A stretch of DNA of 23,737 nt from assembly GCA_015057205.1 (NCBI GenBank), contig SVEW01000014.1, positions 1 through 23,737 on the forward strand. Direction: 5' to 3'. This stretch comes from Lachnospiraceae bacterium (GTDB taxonomy: Bacteria > Bacillota > Clostridia > Lachnospirales > Lachnospiraceae). Under the pieces are notes generated by a model. That model searched no databases. It worked only from the letters and a program-made list of their open reading frames with translations, and was not told the origin of the DNA. Below are positions 1 to 7,820 of the stretch, one piece after another; within the stretch, counting starts at the first letter, position 1, and every line of letters starts with the position of its first letter. The translations under genes and the position numbers were made by a program.

Positions 1-261
1 CGGGCGGCAAAGCTTGGAAAACCTACGGTATTTGCCATAGGAAATGCGCCTACGGCATTGATTTCTTTGTATGAGTTGATGGAACAGGAAATTTATCGTC
101 CGGATTTTGTTATTGGCGTGCCGGTGGGATTTGTCAATGTGGTGGGGGCGAAGGAGTTGTTTTTAAACAGCAATGTACCCTATATTATTAACGAAGGAAG
201 AAAGGGTGGCAGCAACGTGGCGGCAGCCATTGTGAACGCCCTTTTGTATGGAATGCGATGA
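1..261 (+). CDS. cbiC: Precorrin-8X/cobalt-precorrin-8 methylmutase, 3' end only
   Basis: This open frame runs in from the left edge without a start codon, so only the last 86 residues are present. CbiC/CobH moves the C-11 methyl group to C-12 on (cobalt-)precorrin-8, giving (cobalt-)hydrogenobyrinate in cobalamin synthesis. The visible part carries the family's conserved C-terminal features: AIGNAPTAL near the start, PVGFVNVVGAKE in the middle, and GRKGGSNVAAAIVNAL near the end. The stop codon overlaps the start of cbiD by ATGA (258-261), so the two genes are translationally coupled. With cbiD and cbiG following, the cobalt-early (anaerobic) pathway is meant, so cbiC fits better than cobH. 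The family call is secure; the N-terminal half and the promoter lie outside the window. Confidence 0.93.
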   Translation, partial: RAAKLGKPTVFAIGNAPTALISLYELMEQEIYRPDFVIGVPVGFVNVVGAKELFLNSNVPYIINEGRKGGSNVAAAIVNALLYGMR

Positions 262-1352
262 GACATGGATTTACGACAGGAAGTTGTGCCGCGGCAGCAG
301 CCAAAGCCGCTTCCTATATGCTTTTGACGGGAAAAGAAAAGAAAACCATACAGATTATCACCCCGAAAGGGATTCCCTTTGATGCGCAGATTTGCAACAT
401 TTTGCGAAGCGAGGACAGGGTGTCTTGCAGTGTAACGAAGGATGGGGGCGATGACCCGGATATTACCACCGGCGCTGATGTGTATGCCACCGTTTCCTTT
501 GGTGCAAAGGGGGTTGTCCTGAAAGGTGGAGTGGGTGTGGGAAAAGTGACCAAGCCCGGACTTGACCAGCCGGTAGGAGAATCAGCCATCAATCGTGTGC
601 CGCGGCAAATGATTCTGTCCGAGGTGCAGGAAGTGATGGCTTTTTGCGATTACCAGGGTGGCTTGACGGTGGAAATATCGGTGCCGCAAGGAGTGGAATT
701 GGCAGAAAAGACCTTTAATCCCAGACTGGGGATTGTAGGTGGGATTTCTATTCTTGGAACCACGGGAATTGTGGAGCCCATGAGTAAACAGGCGCTTTTG
801 GACACCATTCGGGTGGAACTTTCCCAACAAAAGGCATTGGGATATCCGGTTGCTTGCGTATCCCCTGGAAATTATGGACAGGCTTTTATGGAAGAAGCTT
901 TTCAGTATGATCTTGACAAAAGTGTCAAATGCTCCAATTTTATTGGAGATACTATTGACATGGTTGTGGAGCTTGGATTTGAAAAAATGCTGTTAACCGG
1001 CCATATTGGTAAATTGATTAAAGTTGCCGGCGGCATTATGAATACCCATTCAAAAGAAGGGGATTGCCGGATGGAGCTTTTATCCAGTGCGGCGCTGCTT
1101 AGTGGCGGGAATCTTCAGGTGTGCAGAGCTATTCTGGATAGCGTAACCACACAGGAAGGGGTGCGGTTGCTAAAAGAAGCCGGAATCCTTGAGGAGACCA
1201 TGGCTTATGTTATGAAGAAAATTATGTTTTACCTAAACCGAAGAGGTGCAGGAAAACTGGAAATAGAATGTATGATGTATGAAAATGAAAGCGGTCTTCT
1301 TGGAAAAAGTGAGGGGGCGCTTTCGTTCCTGGAAATTTGTAAAAAGATGTAA
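258..1352 (+). CDS. cbiD: Cobalt-precorrin-5B (C1)-methyltransferase CbiD
   Basis: A 364-residue protein of normal length for CbiD, the enzyme that methylates C-1 of cobalt-precorrin-5B in the anaerobic cobalamin pathway. The N-terminus MRHGFTTGSCAAAAAKAA is the CbiD signature. Further family features are the GGDDPDITTG segment near residue 63, the glycine-rich GGVGVGKVTKPGL segment near residue 90, and LTGHIGKLIKVAGGIMNTHS near residue 246, typical of the C-terminal half. The start ATG at 258 overlaps the cbiC stop, so no independent ribosome binding site is needed. The next gene begins 9 bases after the stop. CbiD is specific to the anaerobic branch, which helps to classify the whole operon. 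Confidence 0.97.
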   Translation: MRHGFTTGSCAAAAAKAASYMLLTGKEKKTIQIITPKGIPFDAQICNILRSEDRVSCSVTKDGGDDPDITTGADVYATVSFGAKGVVLKGGVGVGKVTKPGLDQPVGESAINRVPRQMILSEVQEVMAFCDYQGGLTVEISVPQGVELAEKTFNPRLGIVGGISILGTTGIVEPMSKQALLDTIRVELSQQKALGYPVACVSPGNYGQAFMEEAFQYDLDKSVKCSNFIGDTIDMVVELGFEKMLLTGHIGKLIKVAGGIMNTHSKEGDCRMELLSSAALLSGGNLQVCRAILDSVTTQEGVRLLKEAGILEETMAYVMKKIMFYLNRRGAGKLEIECMMYENESGLLGKSEGALSFLEICKKM

Positions 1353-1361
1353 GGAGTGCAT

Positions 1362-2126
1362 ATGATTTATTTTGTTGGTGCCGGATGCGGGGCGAAGGAT
1401 TTGATTACGGTGCGTGGATGGAAACTGTTGCAGAAGGCAGACGTGATTATTTATGCCGGATCTTTGGTAAATCCGGAACTTTTAGAAGATGCAAAAGAAG
1501 GCTGCGAGATTTATAACAGTGCCAGTATGACACTGGAAGAAGTACTGGAAGTTATGGTAAAGGCAAATGAGGAACGTAAGAATCTGGTGCGTTTGCACAC
1601 AGGGGATCCCAGCGTCTATGGGGCTATTCGTGAGCAAATGGATGAGCTGGAAAAACATGGAATCGCTTACGAAAGTTGCCCGGGAGTGACAGCGGCTTTT
1701 GGCGCAGCGGCATCCTTAAATCTTGAATATACGTTGCCGGGAATTTCCCAGACGCTTATCATTACCCGTATGGAAGGAAAGACCGGAGTTCCGGAAAAAG
1801 AAAAAATAGAAGCCTTGGCCACTCATCAGGCAAGCATGGCTATTTATCTGAGTGCAGGCATGATTGAAAGTTTGTGTAAACGTCTGGTTGAGGGTGGATA
1901 TCCTGGCGAAACACCGGCGGCCATTGTGTATAAAGCTACCTGGCCCGAAGAGGAGGCCTGTGTGGGCACGCTTTTGACCTTGCCTCAGATTGCAAAAGAA
2001 AAGGGAATTACCAAGACGGCTCTCATTTTGGTGGGAGAGGCCATTGCCCAGCGTGGTTATGAAAAGTCCCGTCTGTATGCAGCGGATTTTGAAACAGAAT
2101 TTCGGAAAAAGAAAGGATTGTCATGA
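1362..2126 (+). CDS. cbiF: Cobalt-precorrin-4 (C11)-methyltransferase CbiF
   Basis: A tetrapyrrole SAM-dependent methylase of 254 residues that methylates C-11 of (cobalt-)precorrin-4. Conserved features are the N-terminal IYFVGAGCGAKDLITVRG loop, YAGSLVNPELL near residue 33, the SAM-site motif LHTGDPSVYG near residue 77, and PGVTAAFGAAASL near residue 106. I start it at ATG 1362 and not at the in-frame GTG 1356, because AAGGAG (1351-1356) overlaps that GTG but is correctly spaced (5 bases) from the ATG. Its stop overlaps the cbiG start (ATGA at 2123-2126). CobM is the aerobic-pathway name for the same family; the neighbours favour CbiF. Confidence 0.95.
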   Translation: MIYFVGAGCGAKDLITVRGWKLLQKADVIIYAGSLVNPELLEDAKEGCEIYNSASMTLEEVLEVMVKANEERKNLVRLHTGDPSVYGAIREQMDELEKHGIAYESCPGVTAAFGAAASLNLEYTLPGISQTLIITRMEGKTGVPEKEKIEALATHQASMAIYLSAGMIESLCKRLVEGGYPGETPAAIVYKATWPEEEACVGTLLTLPQIAKEKGITKTALILVGEAIAQRGYEKSRLYAADFETEFRKKKGLS

Positions 2127-3109
2127 TTATAAATGTGTGCTGTTTTTCCGAAGAAGGGGAAAAACGGGCGAAGGAGCTATTGCAAAAAGAAAAGAATCAT
2201 CTGGTGCGTATTCGAAAGGAAGAACCGATTCGGGCATTTGTGGAGCATGCATTTTTTATGCATGAAGGCCTTTTGTTTATTGGGGCCTGTGGGATTGCAG
2301 TGCGTATGATTGCGCCCTTTGTGGAGGATAAACGAACTGATAGCCCCGTAGTGGTGATGGATGAAGTGGGAAAGTATTGTATCTCTCTTTTGTCCGGGCA
2401 CCTGGGTGGTGCCAACGAGCTTTGTCGGCATGTGGCAGAACTTTTGCAAGTCGAGCCGGTGATTACGACGGCAACAGATGTGCATGGTGCTTTTGCGGTG
2501 GATGTGTTTGCAAGGCAAAATCAATTGGACATTGCACCAAAAGAAGGGATTCGGAAGGTTTCTACGAAGGTTCTAACGGGAGAAGTGCTTCGTGTGGCAT
2601 GCGAGGATGGAATCGGTATGGAAGGAGTTTTGCCGGCGCAAATTGAGATTGTGCCTTGGGGAGAAGCTGCGGATATTGCGGTTTCCGGAACGGCAAGGCA
2701 GGTGGAGCGTGCGACGGTAACCTTATACGCCCGGCCGTTATGCATCGGCATGGGGTGTCGTAAAGAGGTTCCATTTGCACGATTGGAGGCTTTTACAAGG
2801 GATTTGCCCTGGGAGGAGATAGCATGTGTTTCTTCCATTGACCGAAAGAAAATGGAATCGGGACTTCAGGAACTGGCATCTTTTCATCAGGTGCCTTACG
2901 TTACCTATTCAGCGGAAGAGCTTGACCGGGTAACAGGAGCAAAGGCGGAGTCTTCTTTTGTAAAAGAGACCGTAGGTGTATCCAATGTATGTGAAAACAG
3001 TGCCCTTTTGGCAGCAGGCGAGGGTGCGATTCTAGAAATTGAAAAAGTGGCGGAAAATGGCATGACCTATGCCGTTGCCCGCAAAGGTAAGATTACCCTG
3101 AAATGGTAG
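2123..3109 (+). CDS. cbiG: Cobalt-precorrin 5A hydrolase CbiG
   Basis: A 328-residue CbiG, which opens the delta-lactone of cobalt-precorrin-5A and releases the C-20 fragment as acetaldehyde. This step is unique to the anaerobic route. The N-terminal half contains FIGACGIAVRMIAPFVEDK (about residues 51-70) and the highly conserved LLSGHLGGANELCRHVA (about residues 93-109). The C-terminal half starts with LCIGMGCRKEVPFARLE (about residue 206) and ends with the CbiG C-domain motif around VSNVCENSALLAAGEGAIL. Both halves are present, so it is not one of the split or fused versions. It overlaps cbiF by four bases, and its end holds the ribosome binding site of cbiH (AGGAGG at 3108-3113). Confidence 0.96.
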   Translation: MIINVCCFSEEGEKRAKELLQKEKNHLVRIRKEEPIRAFVEHAFFMHEGLLFIGACGIAVRMIAPFVEDKRTDSPVVVMDEVGKYCISLLSGHLGGANELCRHVAELLQVEPVITTATDVHGAFAVDVFARQNQLDIAPKEGIRKVSTKVLTGEVLRVACEDGIGMEGVLPAQIEIVPWGEAADIAVSGTARQVERATVTLYARPLCIGMGCRKEVPFARLEAFTRDLPWEEIACVSSIDRKKMESGLQELASFHQVPYVTYSAEELDRVTGAKAESSFVKETVGVSNVCENSALLAAGEGAILEIEKVAENGMTYAVARKGKITLKW

Positions 3110-3120
3110 GAGGTAACCGG

Positions 3121-3855
3121 ATGAAGAATATCATAACAGTAGTGGGCATTGGCCCGGGAAAACCGGAAATGATGACGGAAGAAGCGGTGGAAGCATTGGC
3201 TTGCAGCGATGTGATTGTAGGATACACGGTGTATGTGGATTTACTCAGGGATGAATTTCCGGATAAGGAATTTCGCACCACACCGATGCGGCAGGAAATT
3301 GAACGTTGCCGACTTTGCTTTGATTTGGCGAAGGAAGGAAAGCGTGTAAGCCTGGTGTGCAGTGGAGATGCAGGCGTGTACGGGATGGCTGCACCTATGT
3401 ATGCGCTTTTGCCGGAGTATGAAGAGGTAGAGCTTAGCGTGGTTCCGGGAATTACGGCAGCCAACAGTGGTGCGGCAGTGTTGGGTGCACCCTTAAATCA
3501 TGATTATTGCGTTATTAGTTTAAGCGATTTGTTAACGCCCTGGTCCGTCATTGAAAAACGCTTGCAGGCGGCGATTATGGGAGATTTTGCCATTGCGCTT
3601 TATAATCCAAGCAGCAAAAAAAGAGTTGATTATCTGATGCGGGCCTGCGATATTATGTTGGCAGCCGGAGCGGGAGAAGACCGTGCCTGCGGGTATGTGG
3701 AGTCCATTGGCAGAGAAGGAACGAAGACCCATGTGTGTACGTTAAAAGAGTTGCGGGAGTGTTCGGTGAACATGTTTACCACCGTGTTTATTGGAAATTC
3801 CCAATCTTATTTGCAGGGGGATAAAATAATTACCAGGAGAGGTTACAGCATATGA
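3121..3855 (+). CDS. cbiH: Cobalt-precorrin-3B (C17)-methyltransferase CbiH
   Basis: A 244-residue SAM-dependent tetrapyrrole methylase of the CbiH/CobJ family. It methylates C-17 and drives ring contraction of (cobalt-)precorrin-3B. Features seen are the N-terminal VVGIGPGKPEMMTEEA loop, the SAM-site motif VCSGDAGVYGMA near residue 79, PGITAANSGAAVLGAPLNHD near residue 112, and SLSDLLTPW just after it, all characteristic of CobJ/CbiH. The start is ATG 3121, placed 7 bases after AGGAGG. An upstream in-frame ATG at 3103 lies inside cbiG and has no ribosome binding site. The stop overlaps the next gene by ATGA (3852-3855). It is a simple domain, without the C-terminal Fe-S extension found in some CbiH60-type proteins. 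Confidence 0.95.
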   Translation: MKNIITVVGIGPGKPEMMTEEAVEALACSDVIVGYTVYVDLLRDEFPDKEFRTTPMRQEIERCRLCFDLAKEGKRVSLVCSGDAGVYGMAAPMYALLPEYEEVELSVVPGITAANSGAAVLGAPLNHDYCVISLSDLLTPWSVIEKRLQAAIMGDFAIALYNPSSKKRVDYLMRACDIMLAAGAGEDRACGYVESIGREGTKTHVCTLKELRECSVNMFTTVFIGNSQSYLQGDKIITRRGYSI

Positions 3856-5867
3856 GAAACGTGTGCATTTATGGAGGAACAACAGAAGGCCGGCTGTTGG
3901 CAGAACGTTTGGCATCGCGGGGAATTGGTGTGGACGTGCATGTGGCGACGGAGTATGGAGAGCAGGTTTTAACCGAAACGGAGAACTTGCATGTGTATAC
4001 CGGGCGACTGTCTGTAGAGGATATGAAAAAAGCCTATGAAACCCAGCGTTACGTGGCGGTGGTGGATGCTACCCATCCCTTTGCCCTTGAGGTGACCAAA
4101 AATATCAAAGAAAGCCTTGTGGCGCAGACGATACCATATTTTCGCTTATTGCGGGATGTAACAGGAGATACCAAGGAGACCGTATGCCGGTATGCAACGG
4201 CGGAGGAATGTGCAAAAGCGTTGGAGAAAACGATAGGAAAGATTTTTCTTACAACCGGTAGTAAAGAATTAGCCACGTTTTGTACGCCTGCATTGAAAGA
4301 ACGCCTGGTGGTGCGGGTGCTGCCGGGGATGGAGAGCATATCCCTTTGCTATGAAAATGGAATGTTGGGAAGTCAGATTGTAGCCATGCAGGGGCCTTTT
4401 TCGGAAGAAAGTAACCGGGCGCAGTTTCGTCAGTATAATGCGGCTCACGTGGTGACCAAGCAGACGGGGAAAACGGGTGGACTGCCTGAGAAAATAGCTG
4501 CTGCAAAGGCCGTTGGAGCTACGATGCATATGATTTGCTGTCAGGAGGAAAGTTCTGAGCAAAGCTACGATTTGGAAGGTATTTGCAAAGAATTGGAAGG
4601 CATTTGCGGATGTGACCTTTCACCGGAAAAAAAGGTGCAGACCGTTGTTCTTGCGGGAATCGGTACCGGGATGGCTGAGAATATGACGCTGGAGGTAAAG
4701 CAGGCCATTGACAGAGCAGATGTGGTATTTGGAGCATCCCGCATGCTTTCGGTGTGCCCTGCAGGGAAGAAAACCTATCCGTTTTATCTGGCAAAGGACA
4801 TTATACCGGTATTGGAAAAAGAAAAGCCGGAAACGGCGGTTATTTTATTTTCCGGAGATTGTGGATTTTACAGTGGAGCGAAAAAGATGGAACAACAGTT
4901 GCAGAAAGTTCCGGAAATTACCATAAAAATGCTTCCGGGGATTTCTTCGGTGGTGGCTTTCGCTTCTCGTCTTAAAACGGCCTGGCAGGATGGGTTTTTG
5001 TATAGCACACATGGAGTAGCCAAGGAGGAATGGGTGCCGGTTTTTGCACATGCCATTCAGCATGAAAAGAAATGCTTTTTCTTAACATCGGGAAAAGAGG
5101 ATGTGGCACGAATGTGTCAGCTTCTGCGAGAGATAACAAAGCCGGAGAGCGAAGATTTGGTTGTCTACGGGTATCAATTGGGTTACCCTTCTGAGGTGGT
5201 GGGAGAACTTGATTTGTATAGTCCACCAACCGCAGATGGACTTTACGTGGTATATTATTATGCTGACAAGCCTTGCCCAAAGCGGTTAACGCCGGGATTG
5301 CCGGATGATTCTTTTACACGGGGCAGTGTGCCGATGACCAAGGAAGAGATTCGTGCCATGGTTTTGTGTAAAATGAATTTGTATAAAGATTCGGTAGTAT
5401 ATGATATAGGTGGTGGAACCGGTTCTATCAGTATTGAGGTTGCACGCATGGCGCCTACGATTCAGGTGTATACGTTAGAACGGTTTGCAGATGCGGTGGA
5501 ACTTTTAGAAAAAAATAAGAAGGATTTCAATGTTTATAACATGACGGTTATTCCAAAAGAAGCACCGGATGGATTGCAGGATTTGCCACCTGCGGATATA
5601 GCTTTCCTGGGTGGTACCGGTGGAAAATTAAAAGAAATCCTTGCATGCCTTTATGAGATTAATCCTCAGATGCAGATTCTTTTTACGGCAGTGACCATGG
5701 ATTCGGTGCTTGCTATGGAAGATGCATTAAAGGAATATCCGGAGGCAAAAGTTGATGTAATTCAAGTTGCAGTAAGTAGGCTAAAACCGGTGGGAGCGTA
5801 TCGGATGATGATGGCAAATAACCCGATTATGATTTATAATGTGTTGTTATACCAGAATTATCACTAA
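3852..5867 (+). CDS. Trifunctional CobK/CbiJ-CbiE-CbiT fusion
   Basis: One 671-residue frame joins three corrin enzymes that are often separate. Residues 1 to about 250 are a precorrin-6x reductase (CobK/CbiJ): GGTTEGRLLAERL at 8-20, VDATHPFA at 71-78, TTGSKEL at 134-140. Residues from about 263 to 470 are CbiE, the C-5 methyltransferase: VVLAGIGTGMAENMTLEV, then ILFSGDCGFYSGAKKM at 331-346 and LPGISSVVAFASRL at 361-374. Residues from about 483 to 665 are CbiT, the C-15 methyltransferase/decarboxylase: GLPDDSF, then the Rossmann SAM motif YDIGGGTGSISIEVA at 517-531. CbiE-CbiT fusion is the classic CobL layout; the added reductase would place consecutive reduction, C-5 and C-15 steps on one polypeptide. 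No frameshift or stop lies at either joint. It overlaps cbiH by four bases. Confidence 0.95.
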   Translation: MRNVCIYGGTTEGRLLAERLASRGIGVDVHVATEYGEQVLTETENLHVYTGRLSVEDMKKAYETQRYVAVVDATHPFALEVTKNIKESLVAQTIPYFRLLRDVTGDTKETVCRYATAEECAKALEKTIGKIFLTTGSKELATFCTPALKERLVVRVLPGMESISLCYENGMLGSQIVAMQGPFSEESNRAQFRQYNAAHVVTKQTGKTGGLPEKIAAAKAVGATMHMICCQEESSEQSYDLEGICKELEGICGCDLSPEKKVQTVVLAGIGTGMAENMTLEVKQAIDRADVVFGASRMLSVCPAGKKTYPFYLAKDIIPVLEKEKPETAVILFSGDCGFYSGAKKMEQQLQKVPEITIKMLPGISSVVAFASRLKTAWQDGFLYSTHGVAKEEWVPVFAHAIQHEKKCFFLTSGKEDVARMCQLLREITKPESEDLVVYGYQLGYPSEVVGELDLYSPPTADGLYVVYYYADKPCPKRLTPGLPDDSFTRGSVPMTKEEIRAMVLCKMNLYKDSVVYDIGGGTGSISIEVARMAPTIQVYTLERFADAVELLEKNKKDFNVYNMTVIPKEAPDGLQDLPPADIAFLGGTGGKLKEILACLYEINPQMQILFTAVTMDSVLAMEDALKEYPEAKVDVIQVAVSRLKPVGAYRMMMANNPIMIYNVLLYQNYH

Positions 5868-5911
5868 TATTTCATGATTATGTGATATTGTTAGAAAACA
5901 GAAGACAAAAT

Positions 5912-6078
5912 ATCAGACATAATTAGATATTTGCGAAACTGCTCTGCGGCGTATGCCGCATGAGCAATTTGCATAATAAATCGTCTCTGCAAGTGAACTT
6001 GCGAGAATGATTTTTATGCAAATTCAACATGCCACGTTCGTGGCATAAGAGTTTCGCAATTACTTAATCAGACATAAT
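5912..6078 (+). repeat. Cloverleaf-like inverted-repeat element with 12-bp flanking direct repeats
   Basis: A non-coding element of about 143 bp lies between two perfect copies of ATCAGACATAAT (5912-5923 and 6067-6078). Its ends form an outer stem, TTGCGAAACT (5931-5940) with AGTTTCGCAA (6050-6059). Three hairpins sit inside. The first has arms 5941-5950 and 5955-5965, about 10 bp with one bulged T and a GTAT loop. The second is a long arm, 5966-5994 with 5997-6024, about 26 bp with two bulged T residues. The third is ATGCCACG/CGTGGCAT at 6029-6036 and 6039-6046. The layout suggests a MITE-like insertion with a target duplication, or a structured RNA. No tRNA features (anticodon arm, TTC loop, CCA) are seen. 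The right direct repeat runs into the leader of the STAS gene. Confidence 0.8.
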
Positions 6079-6097
6079 GAACGGGAGGATTCGAAGT

Positions 6098-6397
6098 ATG
6101 CTGAACATTGAGAAGAAATCGGAAGGAACCAAATTGACTGTGGGACTTATCGGAAGATTGGATACCACGACGGCACCGCAGCTGGAAGAGGAAGTGAAGG
6201 AGGCAATTGATGGAGTAGAAGAACTTGTTTTTGATATTGCAAAATTGGAGTATATTTCCAGTGCCGGACTGCGTGTGCTTTTGTCTGCTCAGAAAATTAT
6301 GAATAGACAGGGAAAAATGACAGTTTGCAATGCTTCTGAGGAAGTACTGGAAATTTTTGAAGTGACAGGTTTTTCAGATATCCTTACAATTGTTTGA
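6098..6397 (+). CDS. STAS-domain protein, anti-sigma factor antagonist family
   Basis: A single STAS domain of 99 residues. The family (SpoIIAA, RsbV) binds partner anti-sigma kinases and is switched by serine phosphorylation. The motif YISSAGLRVLLSAQ at 52-65 contains the expected phosphorylatable Ser55, and the N-terminal LIGRLDTTTAPQLEEEV is typical. I start at ATG 6098, 9 bases after GGGAGG (6083-6088). An upstream in-frame ATG at 6077 lies in the flanking repeat and has no ribosome binding site. No partner kinase or sigma factor gene is nearby. The gene sits alone between two cobalamin genes, separated from the upstream one by the inverted-repeat element and from cbiA by about 40 bases. 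Its partner cannot be told from this window. Confidence 0.88.
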   Translation: MLNIEKKSEGTKLTVGLIGRLDTTTAPQLEEEVKEAIDGVEELVFDIAKLEYISSAGLRVLLSAQKIMNRQGKMTVCNASEEVLEIFEVTGFSDILTIV

Positions 6398-6440
6398 TAG
6401 AGGCCTGTATGAATAAGAGAAAGAAAGGATGGCTGTGAAG

Positions 6441-7790
6441 ATGTCACAACATCAAAGGGTAGTGATTGCCGCGCCGGGAAGCGGCAACGGAAAGACAATG
6501 ATTACTTGCGCACTGATACGTGCTCTGCAAAAAGAGGGCTTGTCAGTGCGCTCTTTTAAGTGTGGACCGGATTATATTGATCCCATGTTTCACCGGGAGG
6601 TGTTGGGGGTGCCGGCTCGCAATCTGGATTTGTTTTTTACGGATGAAGAAAAGACGAGGCAATTGTTTTTGTTGGAAAACAATGCGGATATTTCTGTGAT
6701 AGAGGGGGTTATGGGACTTTATGACGGACTTGGGGGCGTGAGCGATGAAGCGTCTACCTACCATTTGGCCAGAACCTTACAAGCACCCATTGTTCTGGTG
6801 GTGGATGCCCATGGGATGGGCCGGTCCGTGATTCCTTACATCAAAGGTTTTTTGGACTATGATAGTGAAAAGTTAATCCGTGGCGTTATTTTGAATAAAA
6901 CCACAAAAAGCTGGGTAAGTATGATTGCACCGCTAATCGAAAAAGAGTTAGGGATTGCGGTTCTTGGCTTTTTTCCAAAGCAGGAGGGGCTGGTGATTGA
7001 AAGCAGGCATCTGGGATTAACCATGCCGGGAGAACAGGAGCAGTTGCTTTCAAGAATCGATGAGGCCGCGACGGTTTTGGCAGAGTCGGTGAAACTTAGC
7101 GAAATCTTGCGGATTTCCGAGGCTGCGCCGTTGCTGCAGCAGGGGATTCCTATGACGGTGCCTCAAATCAAAGAGGTGCGTATTGCCATAGCAAAGGATG
7201 AGGCATTTTGTTTTTATTATGAGGATAATCTGCGCCTTTTAAAAGAGGCCGGGGCGGAATTGATTCCCTTTTCCCCGCTTCATGATGATGCCTTACCGGA
7301 ATCTGTGCAGGGGATCCTTCTAGGTGGTGGATATCCGGAACTATATGCTAAGGAGCTTTCGGAAAATGAAAGCATGCGTACATCCATTCGCCGTGCCCTT
7401 GCATCGGGAATGCCTTCGGTTGCGGAGTGCGGCGGCTTTATGTATCTGCACGAAGCAATTGTGGATGAAGCGGGAAAACGGTATCCGATGGTTGGCGCAA
7501 TTTCCGGAACCTGTGAGAAAAAGGAGCGGTTGGTACGCTTTGGGTATGCATCGTTTACAGAAAAACAGCCTGCGTTTCTTTCACCCGGTTCTGAAATACG
7601 CGGTCATGAATTTCATTATTTCGACAGCACCCAAAATGGCGCCGATGCGGTGGCAAAAAAGCCTACCGGGAAACGAAGCTGGGAAGCTTGCCATATTGGA
7701 GAGAATCATTGGTGGGGATTTCCGCATTTGTATTATGAAAGCTGTCCGGATTTCGTGACGCATTTTGTGGATGTTTGCAAAATGTATTGA
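6441..7790 (+). CDS. cbiA: Cobyrinate a,c-diamide synthase CbiA
   Basis: A protein of about 449 residues that amidates the a and c side chains of (cob)yrinic acid using glutamine and ATP. The N-terminal ATPase domain has the P-loop APGSGNGKT at 11-19, then FKCGPDYIDPMFH and VIEGVMGLYDGLGG. The C-terminal class I glutamine amidotransferase domain has LLGGGYPELYA, then AECGGFMYL with catalytic Cys330, and GHEFHYF with the catalytic His. The start is uncertain among ATG 6429, GTG 6435 and ATG 6441. AAAGGA (6424-6429) abuts the first, is 5 bases from the GTG and 11 from the last ATG; I chose the last ATG because the protein begins right before the ATPase strand. No clear terminator follows; the next gene is convergent. 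Confidence 0.96.
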   Translation: MSQHQRVVIAAPGSGNGKTMITCALIRALQKEGLSVRSFKCGPDYIDPMFHREVLGVPARNLDLFFTDEEKTRQLFLLENNADISVIEGVMGLYDGLGGVSDEASTYHLARTLQAPIVLVVDAHGMGRSVIPYIKGFLDYDSEKLIRGVILNKTTKSWVSMIAPLIEKELGIAVLGFFPKQEGLVIESRHLGLTMPGEQEQLLSRIDEAATVLAESVKLSEILRISEAAPLLQQGIPMTVPQIKEVRIAIAKDEAFCFYYEDNLRLLKEAGAELIPFSPLHDDALPESVQGILLGGGYPELYAKELSENESMRTSIRRALASGMPSVAECGGFMYLHEAIVDEAGKRYPMVGAISGTCEKKERLVRFGYASFTEKQPAFLSPGSEIRGHEFHYFDSTQNGADAVAKKPTGKRSWEACHIGENHWWGFPHLYYESCPDFVTHFVDVCKMY

Positions 7791-7820
7791 AAAGCTGACC
7801 GAAGTGCATCGCATTACAAG

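Noticed and set aside
1..260. Cobalamin riboswitch upstream of the cobalamin genes
   Set aside because: The window begins inside cbiC, so the operon leader is absent; no B12-box-like sequence is apparent in the visible intergenic regions.
5931..6059. tRNA or tRNA-like gene suggested by the cloverleaf shape
   Set aside because: Arm lengths, loops and conserved tRNA bases do not fit, and there is no anticodon arm or acceptor-stem pattern.
7324..7758. 144-residue plus-strand frame inside cbiA
   Set aside because: It lies in another frame of the intact amidotransferase domain and has no own start signals.
7791..7820. Terminator between cbiA and the RNA methyltransferase gene
   Set aside because: No stable stem followed by T residues is visible in either direction.
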